DNA of 64,000 nucleotides from Panicum virgatum (Eukaryota > Streptophyta > Magnoliopsida > Poales > Poaceae). The position numbers and the translations under genes are program-made. Shown in pieces: positions 45,090 through 56,225 of this stretch; position 1 is the first letter of the stretch; each line of letters starts with the position of its first letter. The notes under the pieces are model-generated. The model was not told where the DNA came from. It did not search any database and saw only the letters and a list, made by a program, of their open reading frames with translations. Location of the stretch: positions 46,826,930 through 46,890,929 of the forward strand of contig NC_053148.1 in NCBI RefSeq assembly GCF_016808335.1, read 5' to 3'.

Positions 45090-46085
45090 ATGTGGGCGCG
45101 CACCGATGGTGTCTCCAGCGCTTGGAGGAGCGGCGTAGGAATTGGGGATCAAATCAACCACGGGAGTACGTGGCACGGGGAAGGGAGGCCTTCCTCTCCC
45201 GGGTCCGCGCACTCGCTGCTGTGCTCCGTACTGGCATGGGCGTCTCCTGTGGCGAAGTCGCCTTTGTCCTCGATGGCGTGGTGGCGGAGTCAGTTCTAGA
45301 ATCATGCAGGGTCGCGCTTCGGCAATCAGATTCCCGGGTTATAGGTCTCGGAAAAGAAAGGAGCCGAGGGGCGCCGCCGCCGCCGCCACCGTTTGCGGCC
45401 CCCGTTCCCTCGCCTCCGGCCTCGCTGCCGGTGGTGACGATGAGCGGGGGTCCGTCTTTTCAACAGATCGTCTGTCTTCGTAGGGTCTTAGTCGAGTCCA
45501 CCTAGATCTTGTCGGAGGAGTGTGGCTCCTTTGCGGTTTGATTTTCCTGGCGACAGCGGCGATGCAGAAGCGACGGCGGCGCAGCGGAATAATTTCTCCC
45601 AGTCTCTTCCGTTCTCCAATGGCGATCTACTCCGACGTCAACGGAGAGGCTGGGGAGACTTGTCCAGGAGTCGAGGGCCGGCGCATCGTCGTCTTCTTCA
45701 GGTGATGATGTTGTTGACCCTGTTAATCTCGAGAAAGATGATCTTTAGTGAAAATCTGAGCTTTGCTCGGGTTGACGGCGGTGGAATCGAAGGATGCATC
45801 GTGGGCACGGGAGTTGGCCGATACGCCTGGGAGGCAGTGTACTCGGCTGATTCGCCTAGAAGTAAGCCCTCCTCTGCGGCCTCCACCTTGTGGAGATTGG
45901 CTCTGGTGCCCAACGACGATTGGGAAGCGGCTTCGGCGGCGGTGACGAACGGATCTCTGAAGGCTTCGAGGAAGATGAACAGGAGTTTTGGACTTCTTTG
46001 TAATTTTTCTTTTCTTTAGGGGTCCTGTTTGTTAAAGGGCCGGTATAATGCGCTAAGATCAATACATTTTCCTTCTCAAAAAAAA
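45090..46085 (+). other. Unrecognised gene or retroposon fragment ending in an A tract
   Basis: An open frame of 137 codons (45092-45505) reads RWCLQRLEERRRNWGSNQP and VRALAAVLRTGMGVSCGEVA. A second coding-like part follows (about 45700-46017). The sequence ends at catttttccttctcaaaaaaaaaa-type sequence (about 46074-46087), as a retroposed copy or LINE 3' end would. I recognise no domain. Upstream and downstream target repeats were not found. Confidence 0.35.
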
Positions 46086-46159
46086 AGATTCCTGTTCCAG
46101 AACGAACTAGGTATATAGCCCGCGCATTTGCACGGCTAGTATTAAAAATTCAAAATTTT

Positions 46160-46472
46160 GTATGTGGTTGTATTATTACTTAAAGATTATACTATTTTTT
46201 ACCATACATTATCCTATTCATTATCGTAAATTATGTCTTATTGTTGGTTAAAATAATTCAAATATAATCTACCTATAATAACAATTTGATTTGTTGAGCT
46301 TTAATTTAATAATATTATGCATATAATTATTCTTATTTTTATTTTATTTTGATTGATTGTTGTTAACTTTAGTTTGTATTAATAGTATATGTTTGTAACT
46401 GATATATAGCTAAATGGTAATTTATATTTAATTTCTTATAATGGCATTGGTTGGTGATTTTTAATTAGGAAT
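46160..46472. repeat. AT-rich repeat, copy 1 (left part), interrupted by element D
   Basis: It matches 59532-59845 (gtggttgtattattactta, gatttgttgagctttaattt, aactgatatatagctaaatg). Its own last 50 bp lie at 59482-59531, beyond element D. Confidence 0.8.
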
Positions 46473-49400
46473 TGAAGCGTCCCCTCATAAGAGAAGACTT
46501 AAATGTGATACAAAGCACCAGTCCCAGGAAGCTGATGCCACATTTATTACATCAGATGGTTCACAACCGTACAAACCTTGGAGGACACTCGATACAGATG
46601 ATGATAATTATTAACCAAGCTACAACATAACACCAGACCGCAAACCACATAGGGTCTACTACGGGCTCAGAGTACTGCGACAGCAGAGGCATCTCAACGG
46701 GGCCGGTTCCACAGGCAAGGTTGGGTGTAGAACGATAACCCTACTCGGCGTCGTCTGGAACGAAGTCCGGGTCTTCTTCTGTAAAAAGTGAGAATGGGGT
46801 GAGTACGAACGTACTCAGCAAGTCCAACCACACCCACGGAGGGGTTAAATCAGAATGATATGCATAGGTAAATCAAGGATAAGGTTACGGTTTAATTTGC
46901 AGAAAAACAATATTTTAAGCAGGGGTTGATTTTAAAGAAAGACCCTTTTAGAAATCAGTTTTTGTAGCAACACGGAGTTCACGTCCTAAAACTGCTACCG
47001 GACTCCCCGTCCGTCGTAGCACACGGCACAACTGCCGGACACAATTCCAAAACAACTCACACCAGCCCATCCCAAGAAACACTAGTTGTGAGACCACACC
47101 GTAACTCTCCCAATACCGTGGGCACGGACTATTCGAATAGATTCTTGACTCTGCAGAGGTGTGCAACTTTACCCACAAGTAGGATGCCACAACTCGAACA
47201 CCGTCGTGTCGGTGTAGATCCCAACATAGCCGTTACCCACCATAGCTAAGCCTGACTAACCATCACGGGATGCACCAAGGGGTCATCGACCATTCACACA
47301 GGTATAACCGGGCATAAGTCACTCTGGGCTTATCCCTTTTCCTTAGTCACCCGTTGCTCTCAGCCCTCCTGATGGCTGTCACACCAACTAGTGGGATTTA
47401 TGCTACGCCGTTGCCCATTCAACGGTCGAGTGGTTTGCACGAGAGTGGAGTTAGGTGAGACGTAACACCAACTCGGTCCTTAGACATGACAAGATGGATA
47501 TCTCCCTTCCTTGCCCTGCCACGCAGGCATAAGCACACCAATCGGCAATTCCCACAGAAATGTCGTCCATCCCGTCTGTACTCATCTTTCGAAAATCCAC
47601 ATTTTAACCCGCCCCACACACACATTTTCTTTATAAATCAAATAGTATTATGAGTAAAGTCCTAAGCATTCTAATATCGATTAACGTCCAAGCGAAATCA
47701 GACATTAATCTAGGTAGTCAAGGAATGGTCATCACAAATCAAGGGGTGGCTATCCAACCGTGTTTTCATGCAAGTAAAATCATATGCAATTTTATAAAAC
47801 AGGCCATTGGGTTGTATTTATAAAAACTAGGACAGAAACATGTATCAAAGGATGGGATTGAACTTGCCGTCTTCAAAGCTTTCGGGGAAGTCCTGTCCTT
47901 CGAGCTCGGGGTCGCGGAACTGATCCTCGCTCTCCTGCTCACAGTACTGCTCGTTGACGGGCTCTCCTTCGTTCACTCCGTGGTCTACGACGCAAACAAA
48001 CACGCACACAATCAAGACACATGAATAAAAGTTTTATCGTTGAGCTCGGAATGGAAACACATAAAATATAGAGGTAGACGCAATAATTTTGAGTGGTTTC
48101 TGAGTGACATGGTCAAGGCTGAGTTAAGTTAGGTAGGGTAAAGTTTTGGTTTAATCCAGGGTCGTCTGGTACATGAAATGATAGGTTTTATAAAGATTCG
48201 TGGGTTAGTTAAGGGCCAGGGGCCTGGTTGTAAAAAAAAATCTTGAGTAGGTAGGGGTCTGTTTGTGACTTTTGGAAGCTTTTGGGTTATTCTGGAGAGG
48301 TCAGGGGTATATTTGAGATTAGGTTTATATTGGAATAGGGTTTATTTGCAAATATACTAAAGGTGGGGGTATTTCTGCAAAAAGGCAAAAATGACGGAAG
48401 GTTTCTTTAAGAAATAAAGGAAAGGGGGAGGGGTTTTTGGCAAAATCGCCATCCCCTTCCTCCCTCCCACGCTGGGAAACAGGGGAGGCGCCTGGGGTCG
48501 CCGGCGGCGGCCAATCCGGCCGTCCAGGGCCAGGGCGGCGGCCGGGAGTGAGGGGAAAAGAGGCTAGGGGCACGTGGGGTTCGATGCCCTGCTCACCTCA
48601 GGCTGGGGCGGCGCTCAGAGGCGGGGCGACGGGAGCGGGCGGCGGCGGCTCTGGTGGCTCGTGGCGGCGGCGCTAGCGCTAGGGAGGAGCGGCTGGAGGC
48701 GGCGGAGGTGGTTGCGAGGATGGCCGGGGGCTCGGGGTCTCTTTTATAGCGGCGCTAAGGCGGTGGCGCGGTGGAGGTGGGTGGCCGGCTCGGCGGGGCT
48801 TGCGGGCGGCCATTAATGGCGTCCCGGCTGCTAGCTGGCGTCACGGAGCGGGGCACGGGCGGCGAGGGCGGCCACTGGTGACGGGACGCGAGCGGCAGCG
48901 GCGAGCACAGGGCGGCGCAGCGACGGGCGGCGCGCGGCGCGCACGTGGGCAGGGCAGGGTGTGCGCGCGTGCGCGCGGCGGGGCAGGGGCCAGCGGCATG
49001 CGCGGGGTCGGACCGGGAACAGGGCAGGCGGGGCCGGCGGCCGGCGAGCGGCGCGCGCACGCGTGTGTGCGTGCGCCGAGGCGGCGAACGGCTCAGCGGC
49101 CAAAGTGCTGGTGCGGCCGGCGGCATCGGGGGCACGCGGCGGCGCCTGGGCAGTGGATCGGCCGCCTTGGACCGGCGTGCGCGGGCGCACGCGTGCGCGC
49201 TGCGGAGCCGTGGTCCGGGGGTGCGGTTCGGGCGCGGTGAGGCCGTGGCGGCGCGCTGGGTTCGGCTCGCGCGGGTGCGTGAGCCATGGGGAGGGGAGGG
49301 AGGAGGGGCGCGCACCGGGAGCCGGGGCGAGGCGCGTCCGCGACGTTCGGTGGCAGGCCGAGCTGGCCAAAGGCGCCGGGGAAGGAAAGGAGGAAGTGAG

Positions 49401-49801
49401 GGAGGAAGGGAGGAAAAGAAAGAAAAAGGAAAAAGGGGTGAAGGGAAAAAGGAAAAGAAAATAGGAAAAAGAATTAAAGAAAAAGGAAATGGGGAAAAGG
49501 GAGGGAGAGAAAGGAAAAAAAAAGAGGGGGATGGGCGGTGCGCGCCAGCGGCGACCGCGGCCGCGGGAGGTGGGGCACGCGGTCGGAGGGGAGAGAGGAA
49601 AAAGGAGGGGGCGGGATTCGCGGCGTCCGGTCGCGACACATCGCGTCGGATAGAAAAAAAATGGATGGGACGCGAATTGAAACCGGGTGTCGGGTTGTTC
49701 AGGAGAATTTCTGGGACTTGGGTTCAGGGTTTAAGGGAAGTCGAGCTCAACGAAAAACAACTTAGCGCATGATTTGTTTAGTGAAATTTCAGGATGTTAC
49801 A
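46473..49801 (-). repeat. 3' LTR of element D, 3329 bp
   Basis: On the minus strand it runs from TGTAACATCCTGAAATTTC to GGGGACGCTTCA. It is complete, with the target duplication on its outer side. Its GC-rich central part gives long open frames on both strands that recur in the other LTR and are not genes. Confidence 0.9.
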
Positions 49802-50889
49802 AACCTACCCCACTTAAAAGGAATCTCGTCCTCGAGATTCAGCTGGTTCCTAAACAGGTGGGGAAATTCCTTCTTCAGAGCGTCTTCGCGTTCCCAGGTA
49901 GCTTCTTCCACTCCATGTCTGCTCCACTGAACTCTGCAAATCCGTACTTCGGAGTTTCTGGTTCTCCTAGTGACGGTGTCTAGAATCTTGACCGGAACTT
50001 CCTGATATCGTAAGTCTGGCTGTAGATCTATCGCTTCTACTGGCACATGTTCTGCCTCGGGTACCCTCAAACATCTTCTTAGCTGCGAGACGTGGAACAC
50101 TGGATGTATATCTGACATTTCTTCTGGCAGTTCCAAACGGTATGCTACTGCTCCAACTTTCTTCAGAACTCGGTATGGTCCAATGTACCGAGGGGCTAAT
50201 TTTCCTTGTACCTGAAATCTTCGAGTTCCTCGAATGGGTGACACCTTGAGATACACAAAATCCCCTGGACTGAAACTTATTTCCCGCCTTTTCTTGTCAG
50301 CGTAACTCTTCTGTCGGGACTGGGCTGCTTTCAGCTTTTCTCTAATCTCGGCCACCCTTTCTTCTGCTTCCTTTATGAGGGCGGGCCCGACTAGAGCACG
50401 TTCTCCAACTTCTGACCACATCAGAGGGGTTCTGCATTTCCTTCCGTAAAGAGCCTCGAACGGCGACATGCCCAGGCTTGCTTGATACCCGTTGTTGTAT
50501 GAGAACTCGGCATAGGGTAAACTCTGTTCCCAATCTTTACCGTAGGTGAAAACACATGCTCTCAACATATCTTCCATAATCTGATTCACCCTTTCTGTCT
50601 GACCATCTGTCTGCGGGTGATAAGCGGAACTAAAGTCTAGCTTGGTGCCCATAGCTTTATGCAAGCTTTTCCAAAATCTAGAGGTGAACTGGGTCCCTCT
50701 ATCTGAGACGATTCGACTGGGCACACCATGCAACTTTACTATATTTTCCACATAGAGCTTGGCTAGCTTCTCTCCGCCGTAGTTGGTCCGTACGGGTATG
50801 AAGTGAGCCGCTTTAGTGAGTCGGTCCACTATTACCCATATGGAATCATGTCCTTTCTGGGTTCTAGGCAGCCCTACCACAAAATCCAT
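49789..50889 (-). CDS. Element D integrase and chromodomain part of pol
   Basis: This is the downstream part of the gag-pol frame, after the stop at 50908-50910, in the same frame. The first methionine opens MDFVVGLPRTQKGHDSIWVI, which holds the first integrase Asp. IVSDRGTQFTSRFW (second Asp) and YHPQTDGQTERVNQ (Glu) follow, then the GPY/F region (KLAPRYIGPYRVLKKVGAVA). The C-terminal segment ILDTVTRRTRNSEVRICRVQ with WSRHGVEEATWERE is the chromodomain-like tail. The frame ends within the first bases of the 3' LTR. The methionine is probably not a natural start, because the family makes one polyprotein. Confidence 0.85.
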   Translation of the reverse strand: MDFVVGLPRTQKGHDSIWVIVDRLTKAAHFIPVRTNYGGEKLAKLYVENIVKLHGVPSRIVSDRGTQFTSRFWKSLHKAMGTKLDFSSAYHPQTDGQTERVNQIMEDMLRACVFTYGKDWEQSLPYAEFSYNNGYQASLGMSPFEALYGRKCRTPLMWSEVGERALVGPALIKEAEERVAEIREKLKAAQSRQKSYADKKRREISFSPGDFVYLKVSPIRGTRRFQVQGKLAPRYIGPYRVLKKVGAVAYRLELPEEMSDIHPVFHVSQLRRCLRVPEAEHVPVEAIDLQPDLRYQEVPVKILDTVTRRTRNSEVRICRVQWSRHGVEEATWEREDALKKEFPHLFRNQLNLEDEIPFKWGRFVTS

Positions 50890-50907
50890 TCCTACTTCAT
50901 CCCATTT

Positions 50908-53900
50908 CTAAACTGGAATGGGTAGGGGTTGCAATAATCCTGCCGGCTTCTGGTGTTCAGCTTTAATTCTCTGGCAAGTATCGCAATGGGCGACAAATCG
51001 TGCAATATCTGCCTTCATCCCATTCCACCAATATTTCTGCCTTAAGTCCATGTACATTTTGGTGGATCCTGGGTGAATTGAGTAGGCTGAGTTGTGGGCT
51101 TCATCCATGATTATCTGCCTGAAATCTCCTTTCTGGGGCACACAAATTCTATCTTTATACCACAACGTTCCCTGATTATCCACTCTAAAGTCTGGTGCCT
51201 TATTTTCTCCGGTCTGTCTCCGGATTTCCATCAGTCCCTTGTCCGATCTCTGGGCTTTCCTGATTCTTTCTTCTAGAATGGATTGAATGTTCAGCACTTG
51301 GCTGGAGCCTCGAGGGACAATGTGCACATTCAATCGTGCCATTTCCTCTTGTAAATGGTCGTTCTTGGGCCCGTAGGATTTCCGACTTAGGGCATCGGCT
51401 ACTACATTTGCTTTACCAGGGTGATAGTGAATTTCCAAATTATAGTCTTTGACCAATTCCAGCCATCTTCTTTGTCTCAAGTTCAAGTCTGGCTGGGTGA
51501 AGATATACTTCAGACTTTTATGGTCGGTAAAGATTTCGCACTTATTTCCAATTAAATAACGCCTCCAAATCTTAAGTGCGTGCACTACGGCTGCAAGCTC
51601 CAAATCATGGGTCGGGTAGTTTTGCTCATGGGTCCTGAGCTGACGGGAAGCGTATGCAACGACTTTCCCATCTTGCATCAGCACACAACCCAATCCTTGT
51701 CGGGACGCATCACAATAGATGACAAAATCCCGATGAATATCCGGCAGGGTTAGCACTGGGGCTGTCGTCAATCTTTGCTTCAACTCCTGGAAGCTTCTTT
51801 CACACGACTCCGTCCAGGTGAACTTTTTCTCTTTCTTGAGCAGCTCTGTCATGGGCCGGGCTATCTTAGAAAATCCCTCTATAAATCTTCGATAATACCC
51901 CGCTAATCCGAGAAAACTTCTGATCTCACCAACATTGGTTGGTTGCTGCCAGTTGGATACTGCTTCGACCTTCTCGGGGTCCACTGCTACTCCTTCCGCG
52001 GTCAGAATGTGACCAAGGAAAGCTACTTTCTCCAGCCAGAACTCACACTTGCTGAATTTGGCATATAGCCTATGCATTCTTAGCTTTTCCAAAACTACCC
52101 TCAGGTGCTGCTCGTGCTCCTGAATACTCTTTGAGTAAATAAGTATGTCGTCAATGAAGACTACGACAAACTTATCTAGCTCGTCCATAAACACCTTGTT
52201 CATGAGGTTCATGAAATAGGCAGGTGCATTTGTCAGTCCAAAAGACATTACCGTAAACTCAAACTGTCCATACCGGGTGACAAAAGCTGTTTTCGGGATG
52301 TCGCTCTCCCTGATCTTGAGCTGAAAATAGCCAGACCTCAGGTCAATCTTGGAGAAGTACCTGGCTCCTTTTAACTGGTCAAAAAGGTCATCGATTCTGG
52401 GTAGGGGATACTTATTTTTGATAGTGACTTCGTTTAGTGCCCGGTAGTCTACACATAACCTCATACTTCCGTCCTTCTTTTTGACAAATAGAACTGGGGC
52501 TCCCCAAGGCGACGAACTTGGCCTGATGAAGCCAATCCGTTGCAACTCCTCTAGTTGTTTCTTTAACTCTGCCAACTCAGAGGCTGCCATCCTATAGGGT
52601 CTTTTGGCTATGGGGGCGGTTCCAGGAACAAGATCAATGACAAATTCTATGTCCCTATCTGGTGGCATACCGGGAAGTTCTTCGGGAAAGACATCGGGGT
52701 ACTCATTCACTACTGGGACTTCTTCCAAGGACTTGGCTTCCATGCTAAACACCATCGGGTTTGCTCCACTTTCCCGGGTATGACAGGTCACTCGGACTCC
52801 CTCTAGGTTTGTTAGATGTACTACCTTGTCCGTACAACCTATGAGGCCATTATGTTTGCTTAGCCAGTCCATTCCGAGGATCACATCTATCCCTTCTGAC
52901 TTAAGCACTACTAGGTCTGCTAAAAACTCTACCCCACTTAAATTGATCCTTACCCGTAGACAACCCAGTCGACACCTGATGTCTCCTTCGGGCGTCCGGG
53001 TTAATAGGGGTGTTTTTAGTAGTACCGTAGGTATTTTATGTTTCTCCACAAAGCTCGAGGATATAAATGAGTGTGATGCTCCAGAATCGAACAGTACTGT
53101 TGCAAGAGTTGAGCTGACAAGGTACTCACCGAGTACTACGCCCTGAGCTCCTTGAGCTTCCTGCGCGTCGATGTGGTTGACGCGAGCCCGTCCGAAAGAC
53201 TGCTGGGATTGCCTTTGCTGATTGTTGTTGTTGTTGGTGTTGCCACGGAGGGGCACTCGGTTGGCACCGGTCAGCACTGGCTTGGGTCCGTTCACTGTGT
53301 TGGAGAAAGCTGAAGTGGCTGGCTTGTTCTTGGCATAAGGGCAGTCGGCGATGAAATGCCCTGTCTCTCGGCAGTTGAAACAGGCCCTGACATTGCTGTT
53401 GTTGTTGGTGACTTGGCTCGCATTACTCTGTGGGGCCCTCATGGTGTTCTGGCTTCTGAGCTGTGTGTTAGGGGCCCGTGGTCCTGTCGCTTGGGACTGG
53501 GTTCTGTACTGCATTGGGGCTTGGGTCCTTGGTGCATTGTAGCTGAAACTTCTGGCCTTCTGGGAACGATCCTGCTGGCGGGCCTTACTCTCCAGGAACT
53601 TGCGCTTGTTATCCTTCCTTTCATCACTCTTGGCCTTCTCAGTGAGGATTGCCTTGTTCATCAAGGTGTTGAAGTCAGGATAGATCTGAGGGGTGAGCAG
53701 GGTCCTGAGTTCTGGATTTAGTCCCTTCTTGAACATATCCTGCTTCTTCTCGTCGTCGTTCACCTCTTCTGGTGCATAGCGAGCCAATTCCATAAACTGG
53801 TGTGTATACTCCTCTACCGTCATATTCCCCTGCTGAAGTGCGCGGAATTCGTCTGCCTTGCGCTTCATGGTAGCTGAGGGGATGTGATAGCGGCAGAACT

Positions 53901-54399
53901 CTCTCACGAATTCATTCCAGGTGATGGTGGAGGCATCTCTGGCAGCAGCGCAGTAATTTTCCCACCAGGCTAAGGCAGTCCCGGTGAGTTGATGTGCTGC
54001 CAGAAGGACTTTATCCCGATCTTGGCACCCAAACGGCTCGAGCTTCCTCTGGATCACGCGGAGCCAGTCATCTGCGTCCAAGGGGTTGCTGGATCCGGCA
54101 AAAGTGGGTGGCTTGGCCCTCAGAAAAGCTGTTAGCTTGTCGTTGAAGGTCTGCTCTCGTGGCTGCCTGTTCATTAGAGCATTGGCCAGTGTCTCCAGTA
54201 TGAGAGTCTGGTTATGGATCACTTGTGCCAGGTCCATGAAGGGTGGTGGTGGTGGCAGCTGTGCATCCTGATTTTGTCCTCTGCCCTGACTTACTTCTTG
54301 TTCTTCCTGGGGATGGTTTTGCCCATTAAGGCGTACTCCTGCATCAGCGGCTGCAGGGTCCCTGACACGGGAGGCCCTCGTGACGCTTCGGGAAACCAT
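50908..54399 (-). CDS. Element D gag, protease, RT, RNase H and integrase zinc finger, ended by an internal stop
   Basis: The ATG at 54399 opens [20 protein letters not shown]. The gag domain is at about residues 90-250 ([20 protein letters not shown]), the CCHC knuckle at about 338 ([14 protein letters not shown]), the protease at about 436 ([13 protein letters not shown]) and RT with [11 protein letters not shown] at about 748. RNase H lies near 893 ([20 protein letters not shown]) and the integrase HHCC finger at about 1105-1145. The frame ends at TAG (plus 50908-50910), in a stretch that is normally read through into the integrase core. No other break is seen over 1163 codons. Confidence 0.9.
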   Translation of the reverse strand: MVSRSVTRASRVRDPAAADAGVRLNGQNHPQEEQEVSQGRGQNQDAQLPPPPPFMDLAQVIHNQTLILETLANALMNRQPREQTFNDKLTAFLRAKPPTFAGSSNPLDADDWLRVIQRKLEPFGCQDRDKVLLAAHQLTGTALAWWENYCAAARDASTITWNEFVREFCRYHIPSATMKRKADEFRALQQGNMTVEEYTHQFMELARYAPEEVNDDEKKQDMFKKGLNPELRTLLTPQIYPDFNTLMNKAILTEKAKSDERKDNKRKFLESKARQQDRSQKARSFSYNAPRTQAPMQYRTQSQATGPRAPNTQLRSQNTMRAPQSNASQVTNNNSNVRACFNCRETGHFIADCPYAKNKPATSAFSNTVNGPKPVLTGANRVPLRGNTNNNNNQQRQSQQSFGRARVNHIDAQEAQGAQGVVLGEYLVSSTLATVLFDSGASHSFISSSFVEKHKIPTVLLKTPLLTRTPEGDIRCRLGCLRVRINLSGVEFLADLVVLKSEGIDVILGMDWLSKHNGLIGCTDKVVHLTNLEGVRVTCHTRESGANPMVFSMEAKSLEEVPVVNEYPDVFPEELPGMPPDRDIEFVIDLVPGTAPIAKRPYRMAASELAELKKQLEELQRIGFIRPSSSPWGAPVLFVKKKDGSMRLCVDYRALNEVTIKNKYPLPRIDDLFDQLKGARYFSKIDLRSGYFQLKIRESDIPKTAFVTRYGQFEFTVMSFGLTNAPAYFMNLMNKVFMDELDKFVVVFIDDILIYSKSIQEHEQHLRVVLEKLRMHRLYAKFSKCEFWLEKVAFLGHILTAEGVAVDPEKVEAVSNWQQPTNVGEIRSFLGLAGYYRRFIEGFSKIARPMTELLKKEKKFTWTESCERSFQELKQRLTTAPVLTLPDIHRDFVIYCDASRQGLGCVLMQDGKVVAYASRQLRTHEQNYPTHDLELAAVVHALKIWRRYLIGNKCEIFTDHKSLKYIFTQPDLNLRQRRWLELVKDYNLEIHYHPGKANVVADALSRKSYGPKNDHLQEEMARLNVHIVPRGSSQVLNIQSILEERIRKAQRSDKGLMEIRRQTGENKAPDFRVDNQGTLWYKDRICVPQKGDFRQIIMDEAHNSAYSIHPGSTKMYMDLRQKYWWNGMKADIARFVAHCDTCQRIKAEHQKPAGLLQPLPIPV

Positions 54400-54669
54400 C
54401 TGCAGATTTGGTAGGGTTTTTGTGAGATTGGGATTAGGTGATGTTTAAGTTATTTAATTCGTATTTTTGAAAAAGGCAGAATTAACCTTCTGCCGAAAGG
54501 CACACACACAACAAGCACACAACAAGCAACTTTCAATAAAGCGAGGCAGGGTACAACACGGGGACACGACTAGAACGCGTACTACACGTCCGGGTACAGG
54601 TTCAAACTAAGGGTACAACTTAAACCGAAAGGGCTAGAAGGGTACAACAACAAGGTAGGGTTGGACACT

Positions 54670-55536
54670 CTACTCGCGGGGCGAGTCTTCTTCTGGGGTG
54701 GTACGTGCTTCCGGGGAAACAAACGGCTCGCCGTCCTCCGGGTTTCTGTTCTCTTGGGGCTGAGCAGCAACTTCTCTTTCTCTGACAGCCGTAGGCCCTT
54801 CGGGGTTCTCGGGTGGGGCTCGAGGGCTTCCGAAGAGCGTTCCCCATCCTATGACGGGTGTCCCAAGTAGAACATGGTCTTCTCCGATGGCCGGAACTGG
54901 GGTCCCACTTCTGGTCCATTCCTGCATGCGCCGGTCTCGGGCTTGTCTGAGGCTCTCTTGTGCAACCGCTTCACTGCTGATCGCGGCTGCGGCTCTTGCC
55001 TCGGCTTGGGCTGCTCGGACTTGTTGGAGCCTCATCGCGAGTTCAGCTTGCTCAGCGCGATGGGTCTGCTCCCTCAGCAGGTGGGCTTGTTCATCGAAGA
55101 GCTGATCCAAAGCGGCTAGGTAGTTAGCCACTTGGTATAGAGGGTCCTCTTCATGGCGGCGTCGTTCCAGACTCCTCATGCGAGCTTCCCAAACAGGGGT
55201 TCTGATGGCCGGTGGGAAGAACCTCATTGGTGTGGGTGCTAGGTGTTCTTCGAAAATCCGGCACAGGTAGCGGAGTGTCTTTCTGATGGCCAAGGGATAG
55301 GTGTCTTGGTGCCTAAACCCTGTAGCGGTCACTCGCCAGGACTGGATGTTGGGGTAGCGATCACTTCTGGCGATGACTAGGATCACCCTGCAGCGGAGAG
55401 TGCCATGGTGTTCGTACTCTCTGCTGTAGTACCTTGGGCGTTCCGTGACGCCAAGGCTCTCCAGGGCGTTGATCAACAGGCTGGGGAAGCCAGGTGCAGC
55501 TTGGCAGTCGCCCTGGGTCCAACCTTCCTCAGCCAT
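54670..55536 (-). CDS. Element D extra ORF upstream of gag (proximal), 288 codons
   Basis: The start chosen is the ATG at 55534-55536 (MAEEGWTQGDCQAAPGFPSL), which directly follows a perfect 3' splice signal, TTTGTTTTCAG. The N-terminal half is globular (YYSREYEHHGTLRCRVILVI, WRVTATGFRHQDTYPLAIRK). The C-terminal half is a coiled coil rich in Ala, Glu, Gln and Arg (EQAHLLREQTHRAEQAELAM). Similar hypothetical proteins accompany Tekay-type elements in other grasses, and their role is not known to me. It lies about 270 bp upstream of gag in the same orientation, so it may be expressed from a spliced or shared transcript. Confidence 0.75.
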   Translation of the reverse strand: MAEEGWTQGDCQAAPGFPSLLINALESLGVTERPRYYSREYEHHGTLRCRVILVIARSDRYPNIQSWRVTATGFRHQDTYPLAIRKTLRYLCRIFEEHLAPTPMRFFPPAIRTPVWEARMRSLERRRHEEDPLYQVANYLAALDQLFDEQAHLLREQTHRAEQAELAMRLQQVRAAQAEARAAAAISSEAVAQESLRQARDRRMQEWTRSGTPVPAIGEDHVLLGTPVIGWGTLFGSPRAPPENPEGPTAVREREVAAQPQENRNPEDGEPFVSPEARTTPEEDSPRE

Positions 55537-55774
55537 CTGAAAACAAAGATATGGTGAAAAACTTGTACAAATATTTGCGGTACACAAAGGGGTAGATGGT
55601 TTTTATTTATGGCATCATGATGGGGTACAACTTCATGGGTACATGATTAATAGAGCAAAGGTTCTAGCTTAGAGACTACTCCTATCATGGGGATTCTTCC
55701 TCACTTCTAAAGGAGCGCTTCTTCAGTGGAAGGTACTGATCCATCACATCATCCTCGGCCTGAGTTCCTTTATC

Positions 55775-56200
55775 CTAGTGGGTTTCTTCGGGTTCTTCTT
55801 CTTCAGTCTGAGTGCCAACGTCCCAATGGGTTTCCATGGGTTCTTCCTCTTCTTCGTCTTCCTCTATCCATCCACCTATTCCCCAGCGAGCCTCGTACCT
55901 CCGCATCTGAGCTTGGAGAGCGGCTAGCGAGTTCTCGGCACGTGCGGCCCTTGTCCGCTGCTCTTCCAGTTCTGCCTCTTTTTCATCCATTTGGACTTGG
56001 AGCGCGGCCAGGGAATACTCGGCGTGGAAAGTCCTCGACCGTTGTTCCTCCATCTCCTGGGTTGCTTTTTCTGCTCTGTGGACCTGCTGTTTCAGTTGTG
56101 CTGCTTGCTCGCGATAGAGCTCATCCAGGCCGGTGAGATAGATGGATAGGTGAGAGGCCGTGTCTTCTAGGTCTTCTTCTTCTCTTCCAAGTCCTCTCAT
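55775..56200 (-). CDS. Element D second extra ORF (distal), paralogous coiled coil, N-terminus cut off
   Basis: The frame of 141 codons reads HLSIYLTGLDELYREQAAQL then KQQVHRAEKATQEMEE. It resembles NYLAALDQLFDEQAHLLREQ in the proximal ORF. Two near-repeats (AEYSLAALQVQM and AENSLAALQAQM) lie within it. It ends in a very acidic tail (EEDEEEEEPMETHWDVGTQT). The globular N-terminal domain of its neighbour is missing. The frame begins about 25 bp from the point where the 5' LTR similarity stops, so the deletion that removed the LTR end probably removed its start too. Confidence 0.65.
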   Translation of the reverse strand: MRGLGREEEDLEDTASHLSIYLTGLDELYREQAAQLKQQVHRAEKATQEMEEQRSRTFHAEYSLAALQVQMDEKEAELEEQRTRAARAENSLAALQAQMRRYEARWGIGGWIEEDEEEEEPMETHWDVGTQTEEEEPEETH

Positions 56201-56225
56201 CCTAGCAATCCATGTGCGTCCTCTT

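Noticed and set aside
46115..46138. Possible Helitron 3' end (hairpin and CTAG)
   Set aside because: The hairpin has a mismatch and no 5' TC end was found, so it is only mentioned as a side note and not annotated.
48755..49639. Long open frames in the GC-rich part of the left LTR of element D (294, 275 and 179 codons)
   Set aside because: They recur in the other LTR, are rich in Arg, Pro and Ala on both strands, and change at indels. This is GC composition, not genes.
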